DNA of 37,243 nucleotides from Alphaproteobacteria bacterium UBA2784 (GTDB lineage: Bacteria > Pseudomonadota > Alphaproteobacteria > Micropepsales > Micropepsaceae): positions 23,050 through 60,292 of the forward strand of contig DEIC01000114.1 in assembly GCA_002352285.1 (NCBI GenBank), read 5' to 3'. The notes beneath the pieces were generated by a model. That model had not been told where the DNA came from. It worked only from the letters and a program-made list of their open reading frames with translations, and searched no databases. The first letter of the stretch is position 1. Every line of letters starts with the position of its first letter. Both the position numbers and the translations under genes were made by a program. Positions 23,709-33,900 of the stretch are shown here, piece by piece.

Positions 23709-24983
23709 ATGGACCGTATTCTCATTCGTGGCGGCGCGCGCCTTTCTGGCGCGATCCACATCAGCGGGGCGAAGAACGCAGCCCTGCCGCTGATGGTCGC
23801 AAGCCTTTTGACGGATGAAACGCTCACCCTGCGCAACGTGCCCGACCTCGCAGACATCGGACAGCTCTCCTCGATCCTGAGCGTCCTGGGCGTTGCTGCT
23901 GATTTTCAGCGATCAGAAACAGCAACGCACACGATGGTGTTGCGCGCAAAGGAGATTGCCTCCACCACCGCACCCTATGATCTCGTGCGCCGCATGCGCG
24001 CGAGCTTTCTTGTGCTCGGGCCCCTTCTGGCGCGCATGGGCGAGGCGCGCGTCTCGCTGCCCGGCGGCTGCGCCATCGGCCCGCGCCCCGTTGACCTGCA
24101 TCTCAAGGGTCTGGAGGCGATGGGCGCAACGATCGCGCTGGAGGATGGCTATGTGGTCGCCTCAGCCAAAGGCGGCCTGAAGGGCGCGCGCTTTGCCTTT
24201 CCCTTTGTCTCGGTGGGTGCAACCGAAAACCTGATGATGGCGGCATCCCTCGCCAAGGGAACCACCATTCTTGAAAACGCCGCGCGCGAGCCCGAGATCG
24301 CCGAACTCGGCACGCTTCTCAATCTGATGGGCGGCAGGGTCGAAGGCATCGGCACGTCAACGCTGACAATTACTGGCGCAGCGCGTCTTGGCGGTGCGGA
24401 TTTCGCTGTCGTGGCTGATCGCATTGAAACCGGCACGTTTGCGATGGCGGTGGGCGCAACCGGCGGCGAGGTGGAGCTATTGGGCGCGCGCCCCGATCAT
24501 CTGGGCGCCGTCATTCCGGTTCTTGAGAAAACGGGCCTGACAATTGCCGCCACAAATCAGGGCATGCGTGTCAAGCGCAACGGCGCGCGCCCCAAACCTG
24601 CCGACATTACAACCGAACCCTATCCCGGATTTCCCACCGACCTGCAGGCGCAATTCATGGCGCTGATGGCAACGGCAGACGGCACGGCACAGATATCCGA
24701 AACGATCTTTGAGAACCGTTTCATGCATGTGCCCGAACTTGCCCGCATGGGAGCAAATATAGAGGTCAACGGTCAGACGGCCATTGTCAGCGGCGTCGAG
24801 CGCCTGAAGGGCGCGCCCGTCATGGCCACCGATCTGCGCGCGTCCGTCAGCCTCGTGATTGCCGGTCTTGCTGCCGAGGGCGATACGATTGTCAACCGCG
24901 TCTATCATCTTGACCGCGGCTTCGAGCGTCTGGAAAAAAAGCTCACCGCCTGCGGGGCCGACATCACCCGCCTCAAGGATTGA
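23709..24983 (+). CDS. murA: UDP-N-acetylglucosamine 1-carboxyvinyltransferase
   Basis: First committed step of peptidoglycan synthesis: transfers enolpyruvate from PEP to UDP-GlcNAc in the cytoplasm. The 424-residue length and motifs are canonical. They include [11 protein letters not shown] (19-29, Lys22), the active-site loop [16 protein letters not shown] with Cys121 (the fosfomycin target position), [10 protein letters not shown], and the catalytic-Asp block [14 protein letters not shown]. The ATG at 23709 starts exactly at the family N-terminus MDRILIRGG. An in-frame start at 23670 would add 13 residues with no match. It opens the conserved alphaproteobacterial run that continues with DUF2948 and hisD. 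Confidence 0.97.
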   Translation: MDRILIRGGARLSGAIHISGAKNAALPLMVASLLTDETLTLRNVPDLADIGQLSSILSVLGVAADFQRSETATHTMVLRAKEIASTTAPYDLVRRMRASFLVLGPLLARMGEARVSLPGGCAIGPRPVDLHLKGLEAMGATIALEDGYVVASAKGGLKGARFAFPFVSVGATENLMMAASLAKGTTILENAAREPEIAELGTLLNLMGGRVEGIGTSTLTITGAARLGGADFAVVADRIETGTFAMAVGATGGEVELLGARPDHLGAVIPVLEKTGLTIAATNQGMRVKRNGARPKPADITTEPYPGFPTDLQAQFMALMATADGTAQISETIFENRFMHVPELARMGANIEVNGQTAIVSGVERLKGAPVMATDLRASVSLVIAGLAAEGDTIVNRVYHLDRGFERLEKKLTACGADITRLKD

Positions 24984-24998
24984 GACGAACGCACCACC

Positions 24999-25457
24999 AT
25001 GACTGCTTCCCGGCATGCAACCTCCGGCCGCCTGCGCCTTTATGCCCAGGATGAAGCCGATCTTGCCGTGATTTCGGCAACGCTCCAGGACGCCGTTCTG
25101 ACAATCGGTGACATGGCGTTTCTGCCGCGCCGCCGCCGCTTTGCGCTCGTATTGAACCGCTTCCGCTGGGAGCATCTGGCCGATGGTTCGCGCCGCAAGA
25201 CCGCAGAGCGCGTGCGCACCGGCCTGCACTTTGACGGCGTGCTGAAGGCCGAAGCGCGCCACTTGAAGCGCAATATGCCTGAAGCCGTCATCTCGCTTCT
25301 CGCCATCACCCACGAGGCGCAGGAAAACGGCAATGTGGTGCTGCGGCTTGTTCTGGCCGGCGATGGCGGCATCCGCCTGACCGCCGAATGCATTGACGTG
25401 GTGATGGAAGATCTCTCCGACCCATGGCCCGCCCGCAGCGTGCCCAGTCACGGGTGA
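24999..25457 (+). CDS. DUF2948 family protein
   Basis: A 152-residue cytoplasmic protein of unknown function. It shows the family pattern: LRLYAQDEADLAVISATLQDAVLTIGDM (about 12-39), then FLPRRRRFALVLNRFRWE (41-58), an Arg-rich middle, and a C-terminal LTAECIDVVMEDLSDPW block. It starts 15 bp after murA and is expected here, since DUF2948 lies between murA and hisD in many alphaproteobacteria. Function is not established for the family. Confidence 0.9.
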   Translation: MTASRHATSGRLRLYAQDEADLAVISATLQDAVLTIGDMAFLPRRRRFALVLNRFRWEHLADGSRRKTAERVRTGLHFDGVLKAEARHLKRNMPEAVISLLAITHEAQENGNVVLRLVLAGDGGIRLTAECIDVVMEDLSDPWPARSVPSHG

Positions 25458-25503
25458 GGGGCGCGATATTTCTTCCGCTCTCCCCCCGGGGTGACTCTCG
25501 GAT

Positions 25504-25700
25504 TCACACATCTCAGAAATCCAAGGAAATGCTTGCTATTTCTTGCGCCTCCGCCCGCGCTTTCGCGCGGGGGAGGCCAGCGATGCCTTCGCATCGCGGG
25601 TGGGGGAAATCGGCGTAAGACCATGGCCCCCACCCAGATCGCAAGTGCGATCTGACCTCCCCCGCAACACGTTGCGGAGGAGGTTGAGGAGATGATTGCA
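25504..25700 (+). repeat. Structured interspersed repeat (MITE-like), copy C
   Basis: Third copy of the element, same orientation as copy A, about 197 bp with degraded ends: the outer CTATCGCATGCA part is missing and only CACACATCTCA (25505-25515) and GAGATG-ATTGCA (about 25689-25700) remain. The internal stems persist. The stem that reads CGGATTTGAGT/ACTCAAATCCG in copies A and B is replaced by an unrelated but equally perfect 9-bp stem CAGATCGCA/TGCGATCTG (25635-25643/25646-25654). A fragment of the CTCTCCCC palindrome family lies just before it (about 25480-25495). It fills the 368-bp gene-free stretch 25458-25825, which holds nothing else I can identify besides the hisD upstream region. 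Confidence 0.75.
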
Positions 25701-25825
25701 GGAGAAAACTTTGTTTTGAGGGAGGCTCAAGCATGACGAAACTCCCGCTTCCCCCGCGATACGTTGACGCCAGCGCCCCGCATCGCCACATTCAAACCTG
25801 ATCTCCCAACCTGACGGATGCATGC

Positions 25826-27121
25826 GTGGCGCGCCGCCTAGAGACGACCGATCCGGGGTTTCGCCCCGCCTTTGACGCCCTTCTGGGCGCCAAGCGCGAG
25901 GCCGCGCCGGATATCGACCACACGGTCCGCGCCATCATCGCCGATGTGCGCGCCCGCGGCGATGCGGCCGTCACCGAATATACGCGCCGCTTTGATGCCT
26001 TTGATCCCGGCGTCCAAAGCCTGCGCCTTGGCCCCTCCGAGATCGATGCCATTGCCGCGCGCGCCAGCGCCAGCGCCGTGGCCGCGCTCGAGGTGGCGGC
26101 TTCCCGCATCACCGCCTTTCACGAGCGCCAGCGGCCGCAAGATGTCGCCTATACCGATTCAACCGGCACCGAACTTGCCTGGCGCTGGTCGCCGCTGGAA
26201 TCGGTGGGAATCTATGTGCCGGGCGGCAGTGCGTCCTATCCAAGCTCGGTCCTGATGAATGCGCTGCCCGCACGCGTGGCAGGCGTCAAGCGCATTGCCA
26301 TGGCGGTGCCTGCACCCAGAGGCGAACTCAATCCGCTGGTGATTGCCGCGGCCAGACTGTGTGGTGTCACAGAAATTTGGCGCATGGGCGGTGCGCAGGC
26401 TGTGGCCGCGCTCGCCTATGGCACACAAACCATTGCACCTGTCGTCAAGATCACCGGTCCCGGCAACGCCTATGTTGCAGCGGCCAAGCGCATTGTCTTT
26501 GGCGATGTCGGCATCGACATGATTGCCGGCCCCTCCGAGATTGTGGTCGTGGCGGATGGCGCCAATGATCCCGCCTGGATTGCGGCAGACCTTCTCTCGC
26601 AGGCCGAGCATGACGCCTCGGCCCAGAGCATTTTGATCACCGATGATGCTGATTTTGCAGGGCGCGTGGATGAGACCGTCACTGCCATGCTGAAGACGCT
26701 TCCACGCCATGCGATTGCTGCGGCAAGCTGGCGCGACCACGGCGCCATCATCGTCGTGCGCAATCTGGGCGAGGCCGCAGGCCTTGCCAACGAACTGGCG
26801 CCCGAGCATCTGGAGCTTGCCCTGGCCGATCCCGACAGCTTTGCCGCGCGCATCCATGCGGCGGGGGCAATCTTTCTGGGCCGCCACACGCCGGAAGCGA
26901 TCGGCGACTATGTGGCTGGCCCCAATCATGTGCTGCCCACGGCGCGCAGCGCGCGCTTCTCATCGGGCCTGAGCGTGCATGATTTCATGAAGCGCATTTC
27001 TTACGTGCGCTGTTCGCCCGATGCGCTGGCGGCCATCGGCCCCGTTGCAGCCGAACTGGCCGAGGCCGAAGGGCTGAACGCACATGGCCGCTCTGTCACC
27101 ATCCGGTTGAACCGGCGATGA
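25826..27121 (+). CDS. hisD: Histidinol dehydrogenase
   Basis: Last two steps of histidine biosynthesis: oxidises L-histidinol to histidine with two NAD+, zinc-dependent. The 431 residues include the zinc ligands in the expected places: Gln259 and His262 in QAEHDASAQ, Asp361 in [14 protein letters not shown], and His420 in [11 protein letters not shown], aligning with E. coli Q259, H262, D360 and H419. The NAD-region block [21 protein letters not shown] is also present. The start is GTG at 25826, because the frame has no ATG nearby and the family N-terminus ([11 protein letters not shown]) begins there. The stop overlaps the next ATG (ATGA, 27118). Confidence 0.96.
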   Translation: MARRLETTDPGFRPAFDALLGAKREAAPDIDHTVRAIIADVRARGDAAVTEYTRRFDAFDPGVQSLRLGPSEIDAIAARASASAVAALEVAASRITAFHERQRPQDVAYTDSTGTELAWRWSPLESVGIYVPGGSASYPSSVLMNALPARVAGVKRIAMAVPAPRGELNPLVIAAARLCGVTEIWRMGGAQAVAALAYGTQTIAPVVKITGPGNAYVAAAKRIVFGDVGIDMIAGPSEIVVVADGANDPAWIAADLLSQAEHDASAQSILITDDADFAGRVDETVTAMLKTLPRHAIAAASWRDHGAIIVVRNLGEAAGLANELAPEHLELALADPDSFAARIHAAGAIFLGRHTPEAIGDYVAGPNHVLPTARSARFSSGLSVHDFMKRISYVRCSPDALAAIGPVAAELAEAEGLNAHGRSVTIRLNRR

Positions 27122-27600
27122 GCAGCGAGGAGCTGAACTTCCGCCTTGCCGAAATCGTGCTTGATGAAAGCTCGATTGCCCGGCGCGGCCCGGACGTGGA
27201 GCACGAACGCCAGGTCGCGATTTTCGATTTGCTGGAAGCAAACAGCTTTCAGCCCGAAGGCTCGCCCGGCGGCCCCTATCGCCTTAATCTGTCGGTCTCC
27301 GAAGGCCGACTCGTCTTTGACCTGCAGCTGCTGGATGGCGCACCACACGGCAAGGTGATCCTGTCCTTCACGCCGTTCCGCCGCATCGTGCGCGACTATT
27401 TCATGGTCTGCGACAGCTACTATGCGGCGATCCGCAATGCGGCGCCTTCGCAGATCGAGGCCATCGACATGGGCCGCCGCGGTCTGCACAACGAAGGCAG
27501 CGAACTTCTGCGCGAGCGCCTCAAGGGCAAGATCGGCATCGACTTTGATACGGCGCGGCGCCTTTTTACGCTTCTGTGCGCCCTCCATTGGAGGGACTAG
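27118..27600 (+). CDS. UPF0262 family protein
   Basis: A 160-residue protein of the UPF0262 family, function unknown, found mostly in alphaproteobacteria downstream of hisD. Recognisable blocks are the [18 protein letters not shown] segment (about 27-44), [19 protein letters not shown] (about 84-102), and [21 protein letters not shown] ending with [21 protein letters not shown] overlaps the hisD stop by four bases, so translation is probably coupled; the phosphatase-like gene follows after 3 bp. Confidence 0.92.
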   Translation: MSSEELNFRLAEIVLDESSIARRGPDVEHERQVAIFDLLEANSFQPEGSPGGPYRLNLSVSEGRLVFDLQLLDGAPHGKVILSFTPFRRIVRDYFMVCDSYYAAIRNAAPSQIEAIDMGRRGLHNEGSELLRERLKGKIGIDFDTARRLFTLLCALHWRD

Positions 27601-27603
27601 GCC

Positions 27604-28062
27604 ATGCACGGCCCCAACGGCGAAGACCTGCCTGCGGCAGTTCTCTTTGCCTGCTCGCAGAACGCCGTGCGCTCGCCGATGGCGGCCGCCATCATGCGCC
27701 ATCTGTTCGGACGGATCGTCTTTGTGGATTCGGTCGGCGTGCGTGCGGGCGAACTGGATCCGCTGGCGGTTGAAGTGATGGAGGAGCTGGGGATCGATCT
27801 CTCCCATCACCATCCCAAACGCTTCGATATGCTGGAGGACTCATCGTTTGATCTCATCATCTCGCTGTCGCCCGAGGCCCATCACAGCGCCATCGAGATG
27901 ACCCGCACGCTTTCTGCGGAAACAGAGTTCTGGCCAACCGGCGATCCCACCGCCTATGAGGGCAGCCGCGAGCAGCGCCTTGAGGCCTATCGCCAGGTCC
28001 GCGACCAGCTGATGCGGAGGATCAAGGCGCGTTTTTCCGCCTCTGCCATGCCATCTGGCTAG
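27604..28062 (+). CDS. Low molecular weight phosphotyrosine phosphatase/ArsC-like protein
   Basis: A 152-residue protein of the LMW-PTP/arsenate reductase fold. The P-loop is CSQNAVRS: Cys17, Arg23 (CX5R) with Asn20. The general-acid loop candidate is the Asp-Pro in TGDPTAYEG (about residues 112-120). The order UPF0262 - this gene - infA is conserved in alphaproteobacteria. Whether it removes phosphate from proteins or reduces arsenate is not decided; the extra cysteines needed for a thioredoxin-type arsenate reductase are not seen, favouring a phosphatase. Confidence 0.88.
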   Translation: MHGPNGEDLPAAVLFACSQNAVRSPMAAAIMRHLFGRIVFVDSVGVRAGELDPLAVEVMEELGIDLSHHHPKRFDMLEDSSFDLIISLSPEAHHSAIEMTRTLSAETEFWPTGDPTAYEGSREQRLEAYRQVRDQLMRRIKARFSASAMPSG

Positions 28063-28170
28063 GAAAACCGGGCTTTTCGGGCGGCTTGCGGCGTCAGCGG
28101 GCTTGATTTTTGGGTAAGGGCGCGCAATGACCGCGCGCAAACAGGTGAACCCCGCGTTCCAGAGGACCGG

Positions 28171-28389
28171 ATGGCCAAGGAAGAACTGCTCGAATTTCCC
28201 GGAACCGTGATGGAGCTTTTGCCCAACGCGACGTTCCGCGTGAAGCTCGAGAACGATCACATCGTCATCGCCCATACGGCGGGCAAGATGCGCAAGAACC
28301 GCATCCGCGTGCTGACGGGCGACAAGGTGCTGGTCGAAATGACGCCCTATGATCTGACCAAGGGCCGCATCACCTATCGCTTCAAGTAA
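28171..28389 (+). CDS. infA: Translation initiation factor IF-1
   Basis: The 72-residue S1-like OB-fold protein binds the ribosomal A site during initiation. The sequence is canonical: [20 protein letters not shown] at the start, then [31 protein letters not shown], and the closing [17 protein letters not shown] follows AGAGGA. It has a 108-bp upstream gap, which might hold its own promoter; a GCGCG-N7-CGCGC dyad lies in it at about 28121-28137. Confidence 0.98.
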   Translation: MAKEELLEFPGTVMELLPNATFRVKLENDHIVIAHTAGKMRKNRIRVLTGDKVLVEMTPYDLTKGRITYRFK

Positions 28390-28393
28390 CGGC

Positions 28394-29002
28394 GTGCGCC
28401 CTGTCTTGAAGCTCGTCCTTGCCAGCGAAAGCCCGCGCCGCCTTGCCCTTCTGAAACAGGCCGGCATCACGCCCGACAGCGTCTTTGCCGCCCGCATTGA
28501 CGAAACGCCGCTAAAGGGCGAAGTGCCGCGCGCCTATGCCAGACGCGTGGCGATTGAAAAGGCGCGCGCCGCCAGAGCGCATCATCCCGGTGACACGCTG
28601 ATCCTTGCTGCCGATACGGTCGTCGCGCTCGGCCGCCGCATCCTGCCCAAGGCCGCAAATGGCGACGAGGTGCGGGACTGCCTTGAAAGGCTTTCGGGCC
28701 GCCGCCATCAGGTGATCACGGCGATTGCCCTGATCGCGCCCGATGACCGCACCCTCAGCCGCGTTGTGCTCACCCGTGTCTCCATGCGCCGTCTGACCAA
28801 CGCCGAGATCACAGCCTATGCAGAGGGCGGCGAGGGCGTGGGCAAGGCAGGTGGTTATGCCATTCAGGGTGCCGCCGCTGCCTTCATTCCCGCGATCAAC
28901 GGTTCCTATACCAATGTCGTCGGATTGCCGCTCTCCGAGACACAGACATTGTTAAGCGGATTGGGCATTCAGGGCTTTGGCTTTCGCCCCGGGAATGTAT
29001 AA
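28394..29002 (+). CDS. maf: Maf-like nucleoside triphosphate pyrophosphatase
   Basis: A 202-residue Maf/HAM1-type house-cleaning pyrophosphatase that hydrolyses non-canonical or specific NTPs (dTTP/UTP in the YhdE branch) to the monophosphate and pyrophosphate. The N-terminal SESPRR (11-16) phosphate loop, ILAADTVVALG with the catalytic Asp, and GYAIQGAAAAFIPAINGSYTNVVGLPL near the C-terminus define the family. The start is GTG at 28394, four bases after the infA stop, suggesting coupling. Branch assignment (YhdE or YceF type) is uncertain. Confidence 0.93.
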   Translation: MRPVLKLVLASESPRRLALLKQAGITPDSVFAARIDETPLKGEVPRAYARRVAIEKARAARAHHPGDTLILAADTVVALGRRILPKAANGDEVRDCLERLSGRRHQVITAIALIAPDDRTLSRVVLTRVSMRRLTNAEITAYAEGGEGVGKAGGYAIQGAAAAFIPAINGSYTNVVGLPLSETQTLLSGLGIQGFGFRPGNV

Positions 29003-29042
29003 CTTCCTTCCCTAACGTCACTCATTTGCCTGTCCTGAGTCG

Positions 29043-30563
29043 ATGACAAGCGAAGTCCTGATCAATGTCGGCCCCGGCGAAACCCGCGTGGCCGTCATGG
29101 AGGATGGCCGTCTTGACGAATATTTCGTCGAGCGCGTGCCAGCCCTTGGCGAGGACGAAACGCGCCGCGGCCGGTCGGGCCATTCCATTCTGGGCAATAT
29201 CATTCTCGGCCGCGTGCAGCGCGTACTGCCCGCGATGGATGCGGCCTTTGTCGAGATCGGACAGGAGCGGGCAGGCTTTCTTTCCGCGCGTGAGGCGCGC
29301 TGCCTTGCCGAGATGTCAGAGTTGAATGGCGAGGCAATGCCGCCCATCGGCCTGTGTGTGAAAGAGGGCGACGCGGTTCTGGTGCAAGTCATCAAGGATC
29401 CGATTGGCGACAAGGGCGCACGGCTTTCTGCCAATGTCACGGTGCCGGGGCGCTTGCTCGTACTGGTGCCGCAGCAAAAGGGCCTCGCTCTCTCGCGCCG
29501 CATTGAAGACGAAGCCGAGCGCGAGCGCCTGTCTGCGCTGATGGCGCGCGTGGCCGAGGATCCCGACGCCATGCGTGGTGCAGGCTATATCGTGCGCACC
29601 GTTGCCATCGGCACGGGCTATGACGAATTGCGTGATGATGCCGCAGCCATTTCATCCGAGTGGCGCAAGATTGAAGCCGCACGCCAGTCCGCGCGAGCGC
29701 CCGCAACGGTGTGGCACGACCTTGATCCGGTCGCCCGCACGCTGCGCGACAATGTAAAGGCCGACACCGCGCGCGTGCTGATAGATTGCCCAGAGGCGCA
29801 CGCCGAAGCGCTCGCCTATGCGCGCCGCGCCATGCCGCATATGGCGGCAGGTATCAGCCTGCATAACGGCCATGAGACGCTTTTCGATGCCTATGGCATT
29901 GAAGACGAGGTGGACCGCCTGCTCGACATGCGTGTTGATCTGTGCTGCGGCGGCTGGATCACCATTGAGACGACCGAGGCGCTGACCGCCATTGACGTGA
30001 ATTCCGGCAGCCTCACCGGCGCCAATTGCCTTGAGGAAACCGGCTATCGCACCAATCTCGATGCAGCAGCCGAGATCGGCCGGCAGGTGCGTCTGCGCGG
30101 CATTGGCGGCCTGATCGTGGCCGACTTCATCCATATGGGTGATCCTGAAAACATCGCCTCCGTGTTGCAGACACTGGCGCTGTCGCTGGGGCGTGACCGC
30201 GTGCCAACTCAGATTCTGGGTTTTTCCGAGTTCGGTCTTGTCGAGATGACGCGCAAGCGCACACGCGAACCGCTGGCAAAATTCCTCACCGAACCCTATC
30301 GCGGCTGTCTGATGGGCGGACGCGTGAAAACGATTGTCACCGTGGCAAACGAAGTCATGCGCCGGATTGAGCGCGAGGCAAGATGCCAGCCCGGCCGCAG
30401 CCTGTTGGTGCAGACCTCGCCCGATGTGGCCCGCTGGCTCAAGGCGCAGGAGGAAGGCGCCATGCACCGTCTGCGGGCGCGCATCGGCAATCCGCTCAAG
30501 CTGGAAGCGCGCGAGAATTATGGCCGCATGCGCTTTGATGTGACGCCAGTGGACCTGCAATGA
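29043..30563 (+). CDS. rng: Ribonuclease E/G family endoribonuclease (RNase G-like)
   Basis: Single-strand-specific, 5'-end-sensing endoribonuclease for RNA processing; 506 residues, the catalytic-domain-only RNase G size. It has an S1 domain (about 40-125), a 5'-sensor region, and a DNase I-like catalytic part with metal-binding Asp318 (AIDVNSG) and Asp361 (VADFIHM), spaced 43 apart exactly as in E. coli RNase E D303/D346. The Zn-link CPxCxG, which bridges dimer subunits, reads [11 protein letters not shown] here: the first cysteine is Tyr419, the second is Cys422. The stop overlaps yacG (ATGA). ATG at 29043 has a weak ribosome site. Confidence 0.94.
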   Translation: MTSEVLINVGPGETRVAVMEDGRLDEYFVERVPALGEDETRRGRSGHSILGNIILGRVQRVLPAMDAAFVEIGQERAGFLSAREARCLAEMSELNGEAMPPIGLCVKEGDAVLVQVIKDPIGDKGARLSANVTVPGRLLVLVPQQKGLALSRRIEDEAERERLSALMARVAEDPDAMRGAGYIVRTVAIGTGYDELRDDAAAISSEWRKIEAARQSARAPATVWHDLDPVARTLRDNVKADTARVLIDCPEAHAEALAYARRAMPHMAAGISLHNGHETLFDAYGIEDEVDRLLDMRVDLCCGGWITIETTEALTAIDVNSGSLTGANCLEETGYRTNLDAAAEIGRQVRLRGIGGLIVADFIHMGDPENIASVLQTLALSLGRDRVPTQILGFSEFGLVEMTRKRTREPLAKFLTEPYRGCLMGGRVKTIVTVANEVMRRIEREARCQPGRSLLVQTSPDVARWLKAQEEGAMHRLRARIGNPLKLEARENYGRMRFDVTPVDLQ

Positions 30564-30736
30564 CCGCGCGCGCCTGTCCCGTTTGCCGCAAGCCGGTGGT
30601 GGAGGAGTTCCGGCCCTTCTGCTCGCGCCGCTGCAGCGACGTTGATCTCGGGCGCTGGCTCAAAGGGGCCTATGTCATCCCGGCGGGCCCCTCGCCCGAA
30701 GGCGAGGCCGAAAACGGCGCAGATTCCGGCGATTAA
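30560..30736 (+). CDS. yacG: DNA gyrase inhibitor YacG (small zinc-binding protein)
   Basis: A 58-residue zinc-finger protein that binds GyrB and inhibits DNA gyrase in E. coli. All four zinc ligands are present: CPVC (Cys6, Cys9) and CSRRC (Cys21, Cys25), followed by [13 protein letters not shown], the conserved C-terminal helix entry. The remaining tail is acidic. ATG at 30560 overlaps the RNase E/G stop by four bases. Position next to RNase E/G and maf is typical in alphaproteobacteria. Confidence 0.95.
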   Translation: MTARACPVCRKPVVEEFRPFCSRRCSDVDLGRWLKGAYVIPAGPSPEGEAENGADSGD

Positions 30737-30762
30737 GGCTGCAAGGGCCGGATTTCTTTGGC

Positions 30763-30791
30763 TGGACAAGGGGCGGCAAGGCCCCCTATAA
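30763..30791 (+). promoter_or_regulatory. Candidate sigma-70-type promoter for tRNA-Phe
   Basis: TGGACA (30763-30768) and CTATAA (30786-30791) are 17 bases apart in the gap between yacG and the tRNA-Phe gene, and would start transcription about 40 bases before the mature tRNA 5' end. Box match and spacing are reasonable, but this is inference from sequence only. Confidence 0.4.
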
Positions 30792-30838
30792 CGCCGCCCT
30801 TGCCAGCGGGCCGGGGCAACCCCCTCCCGCCGATGAGT

Positions 30839-30914
30839 GCCCAGGTAGCTCAGTTGGTAGAGCACGTGACTGAAAATCACGGTGTCGGTGGTTCGATTCC
30901 GCCCCTGGGCACCA
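30839..30914 (+). tRNA. tRNA-Phe (anticodon GAA)
   Basis: A 76-base cloverleaf with encoded CCA. The acceptor stem is GCCCAGG/CCTGGGC. The D-arm is GCTCAGTTGGTAGAGC. The anticodon stem CGTGA/TCACG encloses the loop CTGAAAA, with GAA at 34-36. The T-arm contains GGTTCGATTCC. It ends 25 bp before the convergent histidine kinase gene stop. Location after yacG is typical for alphaproteobacteria. Confidence 0.98.
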
Positions 30915-30939
30915 TTTCCCCGATCAGGCTCAAATTATT

Positions 30940-33900
30940 CTACGCCTGCGCGGCAGTGGCTGCATCGCCGTCGCCGGAACCTGCCGTGACCGCCGCGATC
31001 TCCGCAAACAATGTGCTCACATTGATTGGCTTGGACACATAGCCGTTCATGCCCAGCGCAAGATAGTTCTCGCGGTCACCCGCCATCGCATTCGCGGTAA
31101 GCGCAATGATGGGTATGTTGCGCCACGGCGCATTGCTGGCACGGATGGCGCGCGTGGCCGTAATCCCGTCCATGACCGGCATCTGCACATCCATGAGTAC
31201 GAGATCATAGGGCTGCCGCTTGAGAGCAGCGAGCGCCTCTTCACCATTGGCGGCGACCTCTGTGGTGTGGCCGCCCGGCGCAAGAAAAGCAGTGATGATT
31301 TTCTGGTTGATGCGGTTGTCTTCGGCCACAAGGATGCGCAGCCTCCGGGCGGGCGATGTTGCCTCGCCTGCGGGAAGAGCAGCATCTTGCCGGTGTGAAG
31401 GTGCCGCCGCGGCCGGCGCCTTGATCGTAAACCAGAAGACGCTGCCGCCCTGCGGATTGGGCTCAACACCGATTTTCCCGCCCAGGAGCCCGGCCAGCTG
31501 GTGACAAATGGCAAGGCCAAGGCCGGTGCCGCCAAACTTGCGTGTCGTTGAACTGTCGGCTTGCATGAAACGCTGGAAAAGGCGGCCGCGCGCCTCCTCC
31601 GAAATGCCGATGCCGGTGTCGCAAACCTGTACCCCCAGCATCTCGCCGCCGCCCGTCATGGCGGCCGTCACATGCACGCTGCCGGTCTCTGTAAACTTGA
31701 CGGCGTTGCCGACCAGATTGACGAGAATCTGCTTCAGGCGCGTCGGATCTGTTGCGATGAACGCAGGAACATCCGCATCGACATGGCCCGTCAGCGCCAG
31801 GCCCCTTTCGGATGCGCGCGAGTCGAAGAGCGCCAATACCTCCGCCAGCAGCGGCCGCACTGCCACCGGCAAAGCCTCGACGCGCACCTGATTGGCCTCC
31901 AGCTTGGAGAAATCAAGAATGTCGTTGAGAATGGTCAGAAGGCCGCTGGCGCTTTCATGCGCCATTTCAGCGCGCCCGCGCTGCTCGGCAGTAAGCTCGG
32001 AGCGCATCAGAAGATCCAGCATTCCGAGCACGCCATTCATCGGCGTGCGGATTTCATGGCTCATCGTTGCAAGGAACTGCGACTTCGCCATGGCGGCTGC
32101 TTCCGCCTCAAGCCGGCGCCTTTCAAGCTCTTCATTGCGGCGCACTTCCGCGCTGACATCCCAGATAACGCCGACAATCCGCTCTGCATTGTTGTGGTCG
32201 AAGTAAAAGCGCGCGCCGCTGCGCACATGCCTGACGCTGCCATCCGCGCGCACAATGCGATACTGCGCCCGCCAGATGTCACCGACCTTCCGGGCCCGAT
32301 ACATGTCCGAGAATGTGCGCTCGGCATCGTCGCCGTGCACCATGGACTTCCAGCGCTCGAAACTCGGTACATAGGCATCATCAACGCCGAAGAGTTCGCG
32401 CACCCGCTGATCCCACGCGAGCTTGCGGCTGGCAAAGTCAAACTCCCAGACGCCTACATTTGACGCTTCAACGGCCAGCCCGAGCCGTTCGTTGAGAAGC
32501 CGCGAGCGTTCGTCAGCCGCCTTGCGCTCGGAAACGTCCTGGCGAGTACCCGAGACGAGCAGCGGTGTGCCGTCGGCAGCCCGCGCCATGATGCGGCCGC
32601 GCGTCTGCACCCAGATCTCATGGCCGTCCTTGTGGAAAGCGCGCTGCTCAAGTTCAAAGAAGTCTGTCTCACCCCTGATATGGGCGTCAAAGATATGCTG
32701 CGATGCTGCCAGGTCGTCCGGGTTGACGAGCGACTTCATGCGCTCGAACGTCATGGGCTGGAGCTCTGCGTGGTCATAACCGAGCATCTGCGCCCAGCGT
32801 TCATTGATCCACACCTGGCCGGTTGCAAGATCAATTTCCCACGAACCCACTTTGGTGGCCTCAATTACATTCGACAGACGCTTCCGCTCATCCGTGAGCG
32901 CCGCCTGAAACCGTGCGGACTCGGCAAGCGCAGCTTCGGCTTCGTCGCGCGCGGCCATCAGCGCATTGCGCGCGGCATGGATGGCAGTGATGTCCTGTAT
33001 CGCGCCAATGATGCGGATGGTCTTGCCGTCCCGCACGTCGGGCCGGCCGGTCGTGCGCACAAAAAGCCTGCGCCCCCTGGCCGTAAACAGGGGAAGCTCC
33101 AGATCCCAGGGTTTGCCATAGGCAATGCCGTCAGCGATGGCCTGCCGGATCTGAGATTGGACTTCAGGCGCGAAGAAGCCGGTCGCATCTTCAGGGGTAG
33201 GTTCGAAACGGTCATCCACTTCGTGAATGGCGCGTGCCTTTGCCGACCAGACCGGGCGCATCGTGGCAAGATCAAGCGACCAGCCGCCGACACCTGAAAT
33301 ATCCGTGATGCTCTCCAGCAGCGCTTCGCGCTCGGCCAGCGCATCCATGAACTTTTTCCGGTCGTCGATGTTGCGCAGCTGCAGCGTCACACCGGCGATC
33401 GCGCCATCCGGACCGCGAAGCACGCTCGGGCTGCTTTCAAGCCAGACGGTGCGCCCGTCTCGCGTGAGATAACGCATGATGCGTTCGCCATCCGGCGCAA
33501 TTTCGCCAGAGGTCAGCATCTTTTTCGTCCGCTGAATCGATGACTCAGCATCCTCCGGGTGAAGCAGCCGATAGCCGGCAAATCCCAAAAGCTCCTCAGG
33601 CTCATATCCGAAAAGCCGCACGGCGGGTGAGGCGTAGGTAATCTCGCCGCTCGCCGACAGGCTGACGATGATGTCAGGCGAATTTTCTGTCAGGGCGCGG
33701 AACTTCTGCTCACTGGCCTCCAGTGCGCGCGTATGGGTATCACGTGCCTGCATGGCCTCGACAAGGCTCGAAACATCATTGGCCGTTGTGCAGTAGCCAT
33801 CGAACCGTCCGGTGGCCGTGAACACGGGCTGTATGTCCACATCAATCCAGTAAATCGTTCCGTCAACCCGGCGGCCGCTGATGGTTTCTCGCAGTCCCTG

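Noticed and set aside
24477..25511. 344-residue minus-strand frame opposite murA and DUF2948
   Set aside because: Antisense to two conserved genes, with no family resemblance.
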